A stretch of DNA of 5,500 nucleotides from Aequoribacter sp003520285 (lineage in GTDB: Bacteria; Pseudomonadota; Gammaproteobacteria; Pseudomonadales; Halieaceae). The stretch spans positions 1 through 5,500 of the forward strand of contig CAXAAR010000117.1 in NCBI GenBank assembly GCA_963966765.1, written 5' to 3'. This document shows, piece by piece, positions 5,497 through 5,500 of this stretch (position 1 is its first letter; each line of letters opens with the position of its first letter). The position numbers and the translations under genes are program-made. The notes beneath the pieces are model-generated. The model made no database searches. It was not told the DNA's origin and saw nothing but the letters and a program-made list of their open reading frames with translations.

Positions 5497-5500
5497 AAAT

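Noticed and set aside
5459..5500. tRNA 3' end or att site at the right edge
   Set aside because: A tRNA next to a P4-type integrase would be expected, but the 42 bases show no CCA end or T-arm sequence, and I found no matching direct repeat elsewhere in the window.

Overview
The window looks like chromosomal DNA from a Gram-negative proteobacterium, most likely a marine or aquatic gammaproteobacterium. The grounds are a lipoprotein signal on an S9 peptidase, a Sec-exported fasciclin-domain protein, a P4-type integrase, moderate GC (roughly half by eye) and ordinary Shine-Dalgarno spacing. The genus cannot be fixed from this sequence.

Layout, left to right. (1) The 3' end of a RidA-family gene on the + strand (to 281). 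It converges, with a 4-bp gap, on (2) a minus-strand alpha/beta hydrolase of haloalkane-dehalogenase type with an N-terminal membrane anchor (286-1338). (3) A minus-strand secreted single-FAS1 (fasciclin) protein (1495-1995), followed by a clear rho-independent terminator (1438-1461) and preceded by a candidate ECF-sigma promoter (2045-2072) of the type linked to the RpoE/ChrR singlet-oxygen response. (4) A gene-free stretch (about 2002-2438) whose distal half carries a dense array of TGAWTCA/GANTC repeats (2232-2413), including three near-identical 18-19 bp paired units, a 12-bp palindrome and a 10-bp stem hairpin. (5) A minus-strand pair: an S9 serine-peptidase lipoprotein (2675-4627) and, 2 bp after its stop, an unrecognised 77-aa protein (2439-2672). 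(6) A minus-strand P4-type tyrosine integrase that keeps its DNA-binding domains but has lost the whole catalytic domain (4703-5458). Its start codon lies in an 11-bp inverted repeat near the window edge.

The right half (about 2230-5500) reads as the decayed edge of an integrated element: a dead integrase, a peptidase with a coupled orphan ORF, and a repeat array. The left half looks like ordinary chromosomal genes. I see no complete new defence or mobile system. The least explained items are the repeat array, the 77-aa ORF and the inverted repeat over the integrase start.
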